From Mortierella alpina (Eukaryota; Mortierellomycota; Mortierellomycetes; Mortierellales; Mortierellaceae), in the NCBI GenBank assembly GCA_029449245.1, contig JANATF010000028.1, positions 35,048-99,047 on the forward strand: a stretch of DNA of 64,000 nt. The letters are read 5' to 3'. Numbering within the stretch: the stretch's first letter is position 1; the number at the start of each line of letters is the position of its first letter. Under the pieces are notes generated by a model. The model made no database searches and had not been told where the DNA came from. It was given only the letters and a program-made list of their open reading frames with translations. Positions 41,201 to 50,700 of the stretch are shown one piece after another. A program made the position numbers and the translations under genes.

Positions 41201-43937
41201 TATACCAGAAATGAAAGTATACCTTCCAGTACCAGAAGGCACAGTGTTGTTTCGAAGACCTCGGCCATTTGCAGAAAAACTAAAAAGTGTCTTTGATGAT
41301 GCAATAGACAGATGGCTGAACGATGATGTTATCACGCTTGCCCCTGTCGGAAATGTTCATAATAACACACTAACCCTAGCTGCTAAGAAAGATGCGCAGG
41401 GAAGTAAAACACTATGGCGAGTCTGTCTTGACCCAAGGCCTTTGAATAGGTTCTTGCCTGATGATAATTATCCTCTGCCTTTGATCTCCGACCTTATCGG
41501 AAAACTTGCAGGGAACTCGATCTACTCTACAATCGATCTGTCCCAAGCATATCATCGGTTACCGGTACATCAAGATGACCAGCCACTGACAGCATTCATG
41601 CATAAAGGAACGCAATATATGTTTAAGAAAGCACCATTTGGGCTTAAGCCTTTATCAAGTCTCTTTCAACGAGGAATGTCAAGGATCCTCGGTGATCTGC
41701 CGTTTGTGCTCAATATTATTGATGACATTGTGATCTTCTCAAAAAATCGTGAAGAACACGCTGAGCATGTACGTACTGTAATTGAAAGGCTCACTGAAGC
41801 CAAACTCATAATCAATGAGAAGAAATGCAACTTTTACAGTACCCAGATCGCGTTGCTAGGATTTGTGGTTGGCCTGCACGGCAAAAGTGTCGATCCCGTC
41901 AAATTCGCCAACATTGACGAATGGGATGAGCCAACAACGGCAAAGCAAGTTCAATCCTATCTAGGCACGTTCAACTTTTTCAGAGAATACATCCCGATGT
42001 TCAGTACGGTTGCGGCGCCGTTAGATGCACTTCGCAGTCGAACCGAACCATTCACGTTGAACAAAGAGCAAAAAGAAGCTTTCGAGACTTTGAAAAAACT
42101 CCTTACAAATGCGCCTATTCTATCTTTTCCTGACTTCAAGTTGCCATTTTATGTGGCAACGGATGCTTCAGATGTTGGCATTGGAGCTGTTCTGTATCAA
42201 TTACCAAAAGGCAAATCTTACCCAAAAGACACAAGATACATCTCTTTTATGGCCAGATCCCTTCAAGACAGAGAACGCAAGTACAGTGCCACGAAAAAAG
42301 AGTTGCTCGGAATGGTCTTTGCTTTAAATAAGTTCCATTACTATTTATGGGGTAACCATTTCGAACTGTACACTGATCATCGTGCATTGATGTTCATTCA
42401 TTCACAGCAGAATTTGAACTCCATGATGACTACATGGCAGGATACTCTCCTGAATTATTCATTTACTGTTCATTACCGTCCTGGCATCCTCAATGTGCTG
42501 CCGGATGCACTTTCGCGCTTATTCCCTGCGAGAATAAGACGCTACTCAGAACCTAAAGAGGAAGATCGCAAGATAGCTCTTGCCTATATGCATGTTCTTC
42601 AAAATGAAGAAACCGAGAGGGTTACTGTACCTGAAAAGGAAAGAGAAGAGATCCTATTTAAGTCGCATGCGATGGGTCATATCGGCACAAATGCCATGGT
42701 TGCAGAAATTCATAGACAAGGACAAACTTGGCCTAAATTGGCGAACGACTGCTCAGAATTCATTAAGCGTTGTCGTGAATGCCAGCGTATAAACATTGCG
42801 CGTAAAGGATATCATCCGATGAAAGCTGTTCATGCACACCTTCCAGGAGAACACTTTGCCATTGATCTTGCCGGACCATTCAAAACGTCTGAAGATAACA
42901 ATGTTTATCTGCTAGTCATGGTAGATGTTTGCACTAGATTCGTGTTGCTGGATGCTATACCAAATAAATCAGCTTACACGGTGGCTAAAGCCCTGTTCAA
43001 CCGCTTCACGCTTATTGGATTTCCAAAAGTTCTTCAATCCGATAATGGTAAAGAATTTGTCAACGAAGTTGTCAGGATAATGGTATCCCAAATGTACATC
43101 AACCATAGGCTTATTACGCCTTATCATCCAAGAGGAAATGGAGTGGCAGAGAATCATGTTAAATCCTCCTGCAATATGATCCGCAAAATGGTTCAAGACA
43201 GAAGTCACCATTGGGATCGGCATGTTCCATTCATTCAATTGTCAATGAATACGAGAACTGTGCACTTGCACAACTCATCTCCATTCTCGCTCTTCTTCGC
43301 GCGACAAGCTAACGGCTTTAGTAACTATACTAATGATGAGGGACAACCTCTGAGTCAAGAGAAATTACTTGAACGACTAAAATACATGACAGAAGTAGTA
43401 TTTCCTGCGGTTGCTGAAAAGGCAAAATCTACGCAAGCAAAAATGATTGCCCGCTTCAATGCAACTGTACTTCACAATGAATATCCAGATGGTGCAAAGG
43501 TGATGACCCTTGATCCTCTTAAGGGAGACAAGTTGACTCCGCGCTATGAAGGACCGTACACAGTGGTGCAGAGAACAAGCACTGGTGCATACGTCCTCAA
43601 AGACGGCACAGGAGAAGTTCTGGGACGTAATTACGCGCCATCTCAGCTAAAACTTGTGCTTGACGACTTCGAAGATACTGAGACGTACGAAGTTGAGGCC
43701 ATTGTGGATCATCGACCTAGCAGAGCGACTCCCCACGCGAGTGAATACTTCGTCAAGTGGAAAGGATTCTCCTCTGATAAAAATACCTGGGAACCAGAGG
43801 AACATTTCATTGAGCGCCGTTGTATTGCCGAATATTGGGCTGATCACCATGCGAAGCATGCTACCCCTTCAGCTTTACCAGCCAAGAGGAAAAGGGCTGC
43901 TCGCGTCGTGAAGTCGCGCAAACTCTCTAAGAATTAA
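38265..43937 (+). CDS. Chromovirus B gag-pol polyprotein
   Basis: One 1890-aa frame with ATG in a good context (gtcaccatgc). Order: Ala/Thr-rich acidic N-terminus, helical Gag (~290-480), two zinc knuckles CASCGPNKSHNTANC (~523) and CSYCGKKGHAWNDC (~540), retropepsin LLDTGATDSC (~827), RT with NIIDD instead of YxDD (~1150), RNase H (ATDASDVGIGAVL ~1295), integrase with HHCC finger (~1466-1510) and D,D,E (AIDLAG, QSDNGKEF, GVAENH), and chromodomain (YEVEAIVDH...WKGFSSDKNTWEPEEHF, ~1808-1858). It makes virus-like particles, copies its RNA and integrates cDNA, with the chromodomain expected to steer integration to modified chromatin. Only 74 bp separate the stop from the 3' LTR. Confidence 0.96.
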   Translation: MPKMIKKTARQTRGEKIAAAAKLAAAQRIEAAETKPDDALRLNEEPEMEAASNSSTESTPNPETAAVTTPIVTTPAIATPAIATPDDNTQAVVIPVVTPPLMPTARLPGAAALRDEDVTMSEWSYEGENSSDTESEMDREDEKEAMMIARAAELYVGNKPITNAEEQHAAVAKQGTNQDLLDGMYNRRDRLIQRMVTVMRLNESAGKAAREINLKTYDEAERTLEELEANIKRCERAFKLFDDLAERRLTLAASPKGVTAPTVEATAPCTEVVVNTVNGNDQRRDNASMHHQLKVNDDMPRFYKNTDPRQFLDQLKHMVLPFVGKELFHANCDRYLSYLVINEYHQQCLEFEFNKRREEGKTLTWEECEVVFLKIALSEQERVEQIKKLLETGREEHESYRQFAMRIARDMRLYGIKDDNEMVLSLLSATVNPDTFNMMVTRLQVLNQSAEMRFTSIDDFTKIMSNLLGPLAATAKKAYATAVKDNRRNTGPYRLQKKMNAAPFAPQVRVQEQQVKRMPFPFHCASCGPNKSHNTANCIGNCSYCGKKGHAWNDCRFRKHAGSGDGNTGTQMNRGNGNFAGNAPSMTNNNTFRPHNGNVKVCAVSISNNGRNSRTDADKNILLSKQVLPEASKRSNEPVNGQVNDRENTICRIDMCNSNNKSEKISANIVSKSNGKEEELNVKVPKKTTRLSKRFRKRKRAQALIHLVDKKGPLSLTEATRVNRHLDPPRCETTLVPKDMRMTSSTAPKVSSMYVDDYSDIDLVQMMIQEQQQKFDEDFGKEPSHKDVKVSSLNTLNDGEFGIAKLQASMENAEKRIVVSIMLDDERYDALLDTGATDSCIRKDIVLKHGKQIIPVEGLITLADESTVPRIGRTESVELHYGSHSVSASLEVIDQCNPFIIGMDLFHQLGFSISGLNNPGEDANQLPEPEEDKKPSLIPGQLPQEELTQEFIKAKEGFMEHIVAKLKANAAIPKNSYCDIPEMKVYLPVPEGTVLFRRPRPFAEKLKSVFDDAIDRWLNDDVITLAPVGNVHNNTLTLAAKKDAQGSKTLWRVCLDPRPLNRFLPDDNYPLPLISDLIGKLAGNSIYSTIDLSQAYHRLPVHQDDQPLTAFMHKGTQYMFKKAPFGLKPLSSLFQRGMSRILGDLPFVLNIIDDIVIFSKNREEHAEHVRTVIERLTEAKLIINEKKCNFYSTQIALLGFVVGLHGKSVDPVKFANIDEWDEPTTAKQVQSYLGTFNFFREYIPMFSTVAAPLDALRSRTEPFTLNKEQKEAFETLKKLLTNAPILSFPDFKLPFYVATDASDVGIGAVLYQLPKGKSYPKDTRYISFMARSLQDRERKYSATKKELLGMVFALNKFHYYLWGNHFELYTDHRALMFIHSQQNLNSMMTTWQDTLLNYSFTVHYRPGILNVLPDALSRLFPARIRRYSEPKEEDRKIALAYMHVLQNEETERVTVPEKEREEILFKSHAMGHIGTNAMVAEIHRQGQTWPKLANDCSEFIKRCRECQRINIARKGYHPMKAVHAHLPGEHFAIDLAGPFKTSEDNNVYLLVMVDVCTRFVLLDAIPNKSAYTVAKALFNRFTLIGFPKVLQSDNGKEFVNEVVRIMVSQMYINHRLITPYHPRGNGVAENHVKSSCNMIRKMVQDRSHHWDRHVPFIQLSMNTRTVHLHNSSPFSLFFARQANGFSNYTNDEGQPLSQEKLLERLKYMTEVVFPAVAEKAKSTQAKMIARFNATVLHNEYPDGAKVMTLDPLKGDKLTPRYEGPYTVVQRTSTGAYVLKDGTGEVLGRNYAPSQLKLVLDDFEDTETYEVEAIVDHRPSRATPHASEYFVKWKGFSSDKNTWEPEEHFIERRCIAEYWADHHAKHATPSALPAKRKRAARVVKSRKLSKN

Positions 43938-44011
43938 TCTCAAACGACTCTGTTTCATATGCCGTATCATACCCTGGAACTCGTGCCTTGTTCTCCAAGG
44001 GGAGGGGAAGC

Positions 44012-44495
44012 TGTGCAATATTCACCAGAGTCCAGTAGTAAGTACATAGAGATACGAACGCGTCTACTATCGTAGACTCCTTAACAAAGACCAACGAGTC
44101 CAATCAAAACAGTGAAAGTGCTTGCCTAGAAGATACAAAATGTCATATCTAGAAGCTTGGCTCCAGGTACCAATCATGGACCTTCGCCAGCACGAACTAC
44201 ATGAACCAGAAAGATGTTCCTGGTCCGGATCAGTCATCCGGTACCCATGCTATGTAGTATTGGCGTAACGTCTAATGAATTAGGATCATGGCCAATCATT
44301 CAGAAGCTAGGACACGCGCCAGGCTATAGCCTTCCGCTATCCATCTCTTGGCAATGACTCCTTCACCTATCTATTTACCCAACATTACATCTCTGTAGTA
44401 ACAATAAACATGTATAAATACCGGTGTGTGGTCAGTGTGGACCGACATCTTTTTCTCACTTACTTTCCTACCATAAAACTTGCCTACACGTTTCA
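44012..44495 (+). repeat. Chromovirus B 3' LTR
   Basis: Same length and, as far as I can read, same sequence as the 5' LTR. Confidence 0.95.
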
Positions 44496-46346
44496 GGAGC
44501 TCAATCAGTTTACACCAACGGCCTTACGCGTTTTTATTGCCAGAAAATGCGAGGACGAGGGCTGCACGTACAAGACCGCCGAGGGCATCCGTAGCGCGTT
44601 CAAGCAGTACTTCATCGACAGGTTCGCGTGCGATGCTAGCAACAAGGTCTACCGGTGCGAAAATGGCAAGTGGATCGGGAATCCTATATACGACAAATTA
44701 TTCGTTGATTACATGGAATCGCTGAGGAAAAAATATGGTCGTGAAGGAGGAGGCAACCAAAGTCTACCCATGCTGTACAAGGATCTGGCAGTGCTTATGC
44801 CACACCTCCAGGATCCAGCCACAAAGAAGGATAATGAAGTGGGCTTATGCTTATTCATGCAAGCGTTTTTAGCTGTGGATTTTCATTGTTCACCAGGTGC
44901 TGTACTTGATCCACTGATCTGTATTTTTTTTTTTTGCTGTTCTCCATCGCTTCTATTGATAATATTAATACTTTCTCATATACAGAACTGATGAGCTACT
45001 GAGCCTCAAAGGGTGCGACCTCGATCTTGGTCTGAAGACCGTTACAGGAAGTCCTTACTTTACGATCAGACTGACGTTCCGAAAGATGAATCCAGCGGAT
45101 CCAAAGAAAGGTACAATTAATAAATTTGGATCGTTGAAAACTGGCTTCGTAGGGGAGTGACAAACCTCACTGATCTGTATTGCTATATTGCTAGCAAACG
45201 TGTATGAGATTCATCCTCAAGCACACGAACCCCACGCATGCGCCTATACAAAGCTCCTTGCATGGCTTGACTGGTTGGGCAAGAACGCACGTCCACTTCA
45301 AGCGGACGATTTAGTATTCCTGGCGTTTACAACTGATGGACGGGTGAAGTTGCTGCAAAATATGCAACATATGTATGTGCAGAAGGCCCTGGACAAATTC
45401 ATTCATTCTTCGGGACTTGACGTCGGACGCAAAGGACGATTCACCACGCACTGTCTCCGTCGAGGTGGTGCTCAGCATCGCTTTATGTTCGCAAAAGAGA
45501 AGTGGACTCTCAAAGCTCTGAAATGGTGGGGTGGATGGACCGAGAGCGAGCAAGTAGGCACCATCATGCGGTATCTATTAGACGAGTTTGTTCGATACGA
45601 GAATGCTATGGCGACATGTTCTCTCCATGCCGAGATGATAGTCGACATTCCATTTTCATGGGATCTACGGAGAGCGATCCAGTCACGAAACAGTCGATTG
45701 TGTTGCTTCAAGAATCCTTACGGAACGAAGCGGACGAGAGGAATTCCGCTCTTCGGCAAGAGATCACGAACGAGATCTCAAACCAGATCTCGAACCTGGG
45801 GTTGAATCTATCTCAGCAGATCGAGGGCGTTCTTCATGCTGTGGCATCAAACTCTAGCCTTGTACCGCAAGCACCACCTGAAGCATCGGTTCAAGTAGAT
45901 CCATCGAGCTCCCGCCCTGCACCGCAAGTATCACTTCAAGCATCGCTTCGAGTAGATCCAAAAGCGCCATCGCGTGCAGTGGCCCAAGTTCAAGCACAGG
46001 CCATAGTAGTACGCCCAGCTCAATCACCGAAGCGCGCGCAGGCTGAACCCCCCACGAGAAAAAGAGGAAGGACAGCAAGACCTCTACCCCGAGAAGGTGA
46101 TCCTCGAGCAGTGGCTGACCGCATCCCCGACATAACAAGCTGGAAGGAGGCCATCGATCAGTGGTATAATGGAGATCATTCTCGTGGACTAAAACTCCCT
46201 TTGAGAGTTTGGGGACCGGCAATGCGCAAGACAGATCCAGCAAAGTATTCTCAAAGGAAACAAATTGCCATGGAGTATGAACTTCTGAATAGCTCAGACG
46301 ACAATATGAGGGACGTGCATGGAGCAGCGTTGGGTAAAGTCTTCAC

Positions 46347-46558
46347 TGTGGTGTTTTATGCTGGTGTGGGGCTCAGGCACGTATGTACCTGAGTCGCACC
46401 TCCCTTTTTACTTCTACGATTATTAAGAGTTCCCGTGACCGGTGTCTGGAGGAGCTATATAAGTCCTCCAGATCCCTGTCCACAATAAAACCCCCCCTTG
46501 TTCTCGTTGACTTCAGTCCCCAGTTAGTATTGTAAGTTTACCCCTAGAGAATATCACA
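46347..46558 (+). mobile_element. Solo LTR of chromovirus A family
   Basis: 212-bp block, TGTGGTGTTTT...AATATCACA, flanked by TTCAC (46342-46346 and 46559-46563). It sits in the last coding part of the tyrosine-recombinase gene. Excising it with one TSD restores the reading frame into the acidic tail. Confidence 0.94.
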
Positions 46559-46747
46559 TTCACTACTCTGAAATCTATCCGAAAGCACAAAAGGCTCAGG
46601 AGAAGCGGCCTTCCCATGCAATTGGCACGAGAAGTGTCTGATGAAGACGAGGATGAGGACGAGGACGATGAAGATGACGATGAACAAGAGGACAAGGAGG
46701 AGGAAGAAGAGGAGGAGCCACCACTTACAAGGCGACGAAAAATATAA

Positions 46748-47134
46748 CGCGCGCGTTTGGCGCGTCCTGATCAATGTAGCTATGTTGCTTATAAGGCGTT
46801 TGTTTGGGCTGCTTTGTTTTAAACAGCTTGGCTCTGGCTATTGCTGATGGTGATCAGTCCTTACTACCTACCTACTACCTATCCTCCTTGACAGAAAAAC
46901 CACATTGAACATGTGCATTGGGAATATGGAAACGATGAAAAGATTTTTTTTTTTTTTTTTTTGAATGACGGCTAAAGCACGTGACTATTCTAAATTCGAG
47001 TGTCCTTAAGCCGCCCGAGTGACTGTAAAAGGTTGGAATCTATATGTAATGCCTAGCATTGTTGTAAGCCTTCTCATTGGCCAAGGCTTATATCCTGCAG
47101 AAATCATTATTGTCTGCCTCCTAAATATCGTATA
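46748..47134. other. 3' flank of the recombinase gene
   Basis: No gene is seen. It contains a 15-base-plus T homopolymer (46944-46962) and simple ctacctacctactacc repeats. A Crypton end may lie here but cannot be defined from one copy. Confidence 0.35.
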
Positions 47135-47139
47135 TCCCA

Positions 47140-47317
47140 TGTCGCGGTTAGAGGAAAAGACACAGTTACTAGGAGCTGTCAAGTAACGAGAACGGAGTGA
47201 AGAAAGATGTATTCAAATGTCTCCTGTGGACGTGAGCATTAAGGACACGTCCACACTAATCTTCGCTAACTAAAAATATTAAGGGTAAGTCTATGCTAGG
47301 ACGGTCAATCCGGCACA
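47140..47317 (-). repeat. Chromovirus D 3' LTR
   Basis: 178 bp, minus-strand TGTGCCGG...CGCGACA. Confidence 0.94.
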
Positions 47318-47713
47318 GAAGCCCCCGGCCAAGTTTCGTAGCACAGCTGGGAGCGAAATGGGATATATGGTAGGAAAAATGATAAAAACCTCCATGAGAA
47401 GTTAAGGGTATAAGCCTATGATATCGGTGTCTAACCGCTAGATGAATGTTGAAGAAGTGAATGGTCGAGAAAAAATATATAAAAACTCGAGATGTTGGTG
47501 TAGTGATGAGGAAAAATATAAAACCTCTTGGAAATAAGTTGTCAGTCGAGGACAGGGGTTAGAGCCTCGAAGGGAAATGGAATGGGATAAAAATTGCAAA
47601 AACCCGTATATGAGGAGAGGAAAACGTTCAAGCAACGGATGTTGCAAGCGTGCAAAAACCTCTGAAGGCGGTAGAGCCCTTGAATAGGAAGTGGAATTGG
47701 CTTGCTGCATCTG
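47318..47713 (-). other. Chromovirus D 3' untranslated region
   Basis: About 400 bp between the pol stop and the 3' LTR, without coding capacity. The recurring words aaaaacctc and gtataagcc suggest old internal duplication. Confidence 0.5.
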
Positions 47714-50700
47714 CTATTTTGAAGCAGACACACTCTGTCTTGTGGATACCTTGGAAGTCGGTTTCTGAGATGAGGGCTTGATCTGTTTCAGTGAACGATG
47801 ATAGCGAGTCATCAAGTTTTTGGAATCGAAGTGCTCGGCAAGGATTTCACTGTTTTCAGAGTCGTCGTATCCTTTCCATTTCACCAGGTAGAGCGTCTTC
47901 CCCCCCGGAGCTGTACGATGACTGATAATGCGTTCCACTTCATAAGACGTGTCAGATGCGTCTTGAGGAAGATCAGGACGAGCGGCAATTTTCAGCTGCT
48001 CGGGTGCATAGTTGCGGGCAAGCACACGGGACATGGCATCACGAAGGATGTAAGTTCCATGGGATGTGCGCCGAACAACTTGATAAGGGCCATCATAGGG
48101 AGCATCAAGGGAACTGGTGGCCTCCATGTCACGAGCCATGACATAGGAACCAGAAGGGAACTCAGTAATTAGGTGAGAGCGATTGAATTTGTCCATCATG
48201 TCTTTCTGGGTGAGGGAGCTCTTGTCAGAGACAGCCGGAAAGACAATGGTGGTGAGGTAAGAGAGACGTTCTTCGAGACCTTGAGGAGATAAGAGATCAG
48301 ACTGAATGTCTTTGGTCGCTTGGAGAGAACTGAAATCAGAGAGTGCTCGACCATAAAAGAGAGAGTATGGGGCAGAGCTGTGAAGACCAGCAACTCTAGT
48401 GTTAAGCTGGAGCTGTACTTTGGGAAGATAGAGATCCCAATCAAGTACTTTGCCATCGAGGACTTTTGGCAGAAGATCTTTGACAGAGCGAACTGAACGT
48501 TCGGCGACCCCGTTGCCTCGTGGATGGTAAGGAGTAGTGAGACGATGCTCAATTTGAAGAATTGAGAGGACATTTTTGAGAAGAGCATTAGAAAATTCAG
48601 AGCCATTATCAGACTGAATAATCTTGGGAGGTCCAATGTCAGCAAAGAGTTGGAAAAGTTCAGCAGCGATAATGCCAGCTTCTTTCGAGCGAATAGCTCG
48701 GAGAAAGACAAATCGAGTACAAACATCAACTACGAGAAGGGCATAGTTGTTTTGACGAGTGCTCAAGGGAAATTGGGCGAGGTCCATAGCAAGGTGTTCA
48801 CCTGGAAGGTTGGCATGAACAGCCTTGAGAGGATGATAGCCACGGCGAGCAATGTTGAAATACTGACAAGAGGAGCATTGACGGATGAACTGAAGACAAG
48901 CGTCCTTCAGGTTGGGCCATGTGATGCCACGTAGGTGCAATGCATTGACCATAGCGTTGGCACCAAGGTGAGCGGTCTCGTGAATATTTTTGAGAATAGC
49001 TTGACGCTCAGACTCTGGAGGAGTAATCATCTCTTTGTCAGGAGTCTGGGGTTGATGAATGTATGGAGCCTTGGGGTCAATAGGCAAATCGAGGATTTGG
49101 TTGGCAAGGTCTTTTGATTTGACAACCAATTCAGGAGATGAAGGTGTAGAGAAAGTACGAAAGCCGCTGCGAGTGGAAACAGCTGCCTTGCGACGTTTGT
49201 CGCGGTGAACTAGAGGGTCTGGGTCTGGAGAAGCCCAAAGTTCAGAAGGAAATGCCCGGGAAAGAGCATCAGGAATGATATTGAGTAAACCAGGACGATA
49301 GACACACTTGAAATCATAGCTTAGAATGGTTTCTGTCCAATTGGCAATGGTAGCTGGAAGATCAGCTTGTGTCTTAATGAAGGTGAGTGGTTTATGATCT
49401 GTATAGAGAGTGAATGGACGACCCCACAAATAGTAATGAAACTTTTTGAGGGCAAATACGATGCCAAGGAGCTCTTTCTTGTAAGCAGGATAGTTGCGCT
49501 CATGCTTTTTGAGCGAACGAGCCATGAAAGAGATGTAGTGAACAACAGACTCATCTTCAGGACCGTTGGGAAGTTGGTAGAGAACAGCACCAAGACCAAG
49601 GTTTGAAGCGTCAGTGGCAACGTAGAAAGGTTTGGAAAAATCTGGGAAGTGAAGTACAGGCGCTTGTGAAATCAGATATTTAATCTGATTGAAGCATTCA
49701 AGCTGCAGATCCGAGAGAACAAAATGGCCTCTACGGAAACGTAGCTCGTCCAAAGGCGCAGATAATGTGCCATAGAGAGGGATGTACTCACGAAAATAAT
49801 TAAACATACCAAGGTATCGTTGAACCATTTTCGCGTTGGTAGGAGGTGCCCAGGATTTAATGTTCGCAATCTTTTGAGGCATGATGCGACGGCCATTGCG
49901 ATCAATAATGAATCCAAGAAGGATCACTTCTGTGCAAAAGAAATGACACTTCTCGGGGTTGATAATGAGGTTGGCCTTTGTGAGGCGACTGATAACTTCT
50001 TGAACGTGCAAGGCGTGTTCCTCTTTGCTATTAGAGAAAATCACTATGTCATCAACGTAAACAGCAACGAAAGCCAAGTCTCCAAGAATGAGAGACATGC
50101 CTCGTTGGAAGATAGAAGTCATTGGTTTGAGACCAAAAGGAGCACGGGCAAACATGAACTGTTTGTTTTTGTGCATAAATGCTGTGTAGGGCTGACTCTT
50201 CTTAGACAATGGAAGGCGGTGAAAAGCTTGCTTGAGGTCTAAAGTTGAGTAAAACTTATGACCACCGCTTTTCTCCAATACATCTGTGATGAGAGGAAGA
50301 AGAAAATTGTCCGTGTCTTCAAGAAGAGAGTTGAGGTGACGAGGATCAAGACAGACACGATGCTTTATGATGTTACCATCAAGGTCATGCCTTGCAGCTA
50401 GTGTGAGTTTGTTCATATGCTTAGTGCCTGGAGGGGCAGGAACGATAACTCCATCAGCTTCCCATTGATCAACTTGCTTGTCAACCTCTCCCTGCTGAGA
50501 TTGAGAGAAGGGTCGATAAGAGCGTTGATAGACAGTAGCACCAGGGGCAACCTTAAGGTCTACAGTCATGAAGGGATGAGGGCAGAAACTAGACGGATCA
50601 ATCTGAGCATTGTCGTCGAGATAGGGCTTCAGATCAGCGAGAAAGGCTCCACGATCTGAAATGAATTTATCGGTGAGTTCCTCAGGAGGCCGATACTTAG

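Larger units (their letters stand above)
37688..44495 (+). mobile_element. Chromovirus B, intact and recent
   Basis: 6.8-kb element with 484-bp LTRs (37688-38171, 44012-44495) that read as identical, a single open gag-pol frame, an AAGGGGAGGGGAAGC polypurine tract and a 6-bp target duplication. It lies inside the tyrosine-recombinase gene in the same orientation. All features indicate a very recent insertion, possibly an active element. Confidence 0.95.
37473..46747 (+). pseudogene. Crypton-like tyrosine recombinase, disrupted
   Basis: Pieces: 37473-37687, 44502-44896, ~44986-45110, 45195-~45607, then a shifted frame to 46346, then 46559-46747. Removing element B plus one GGAGCT copy joins the first two pieces in frame. 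Later pieces carry the tyrosine-recombinase core: HCLRRGGAQHRFMF (H-x-x-R), WWGGWTE, then IMRYLLDEF with the likely nucleophile Tyr. A 1-nt shift near 45607 separates this from a helical tail (~45610-46346) and an acidic Asp/Glu C-terminus ending LTRRRKI. The tail is interrupted by a solo LTR (46347-46558) but continues in frame beyond it. The 44897-44985 intron does not keep frame with the obvious donor, suggesting another lesion or a mis-set junction. Such recombinases move Cryptons by site-specific recombination. This copy is dead. Confidence 0.85.
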
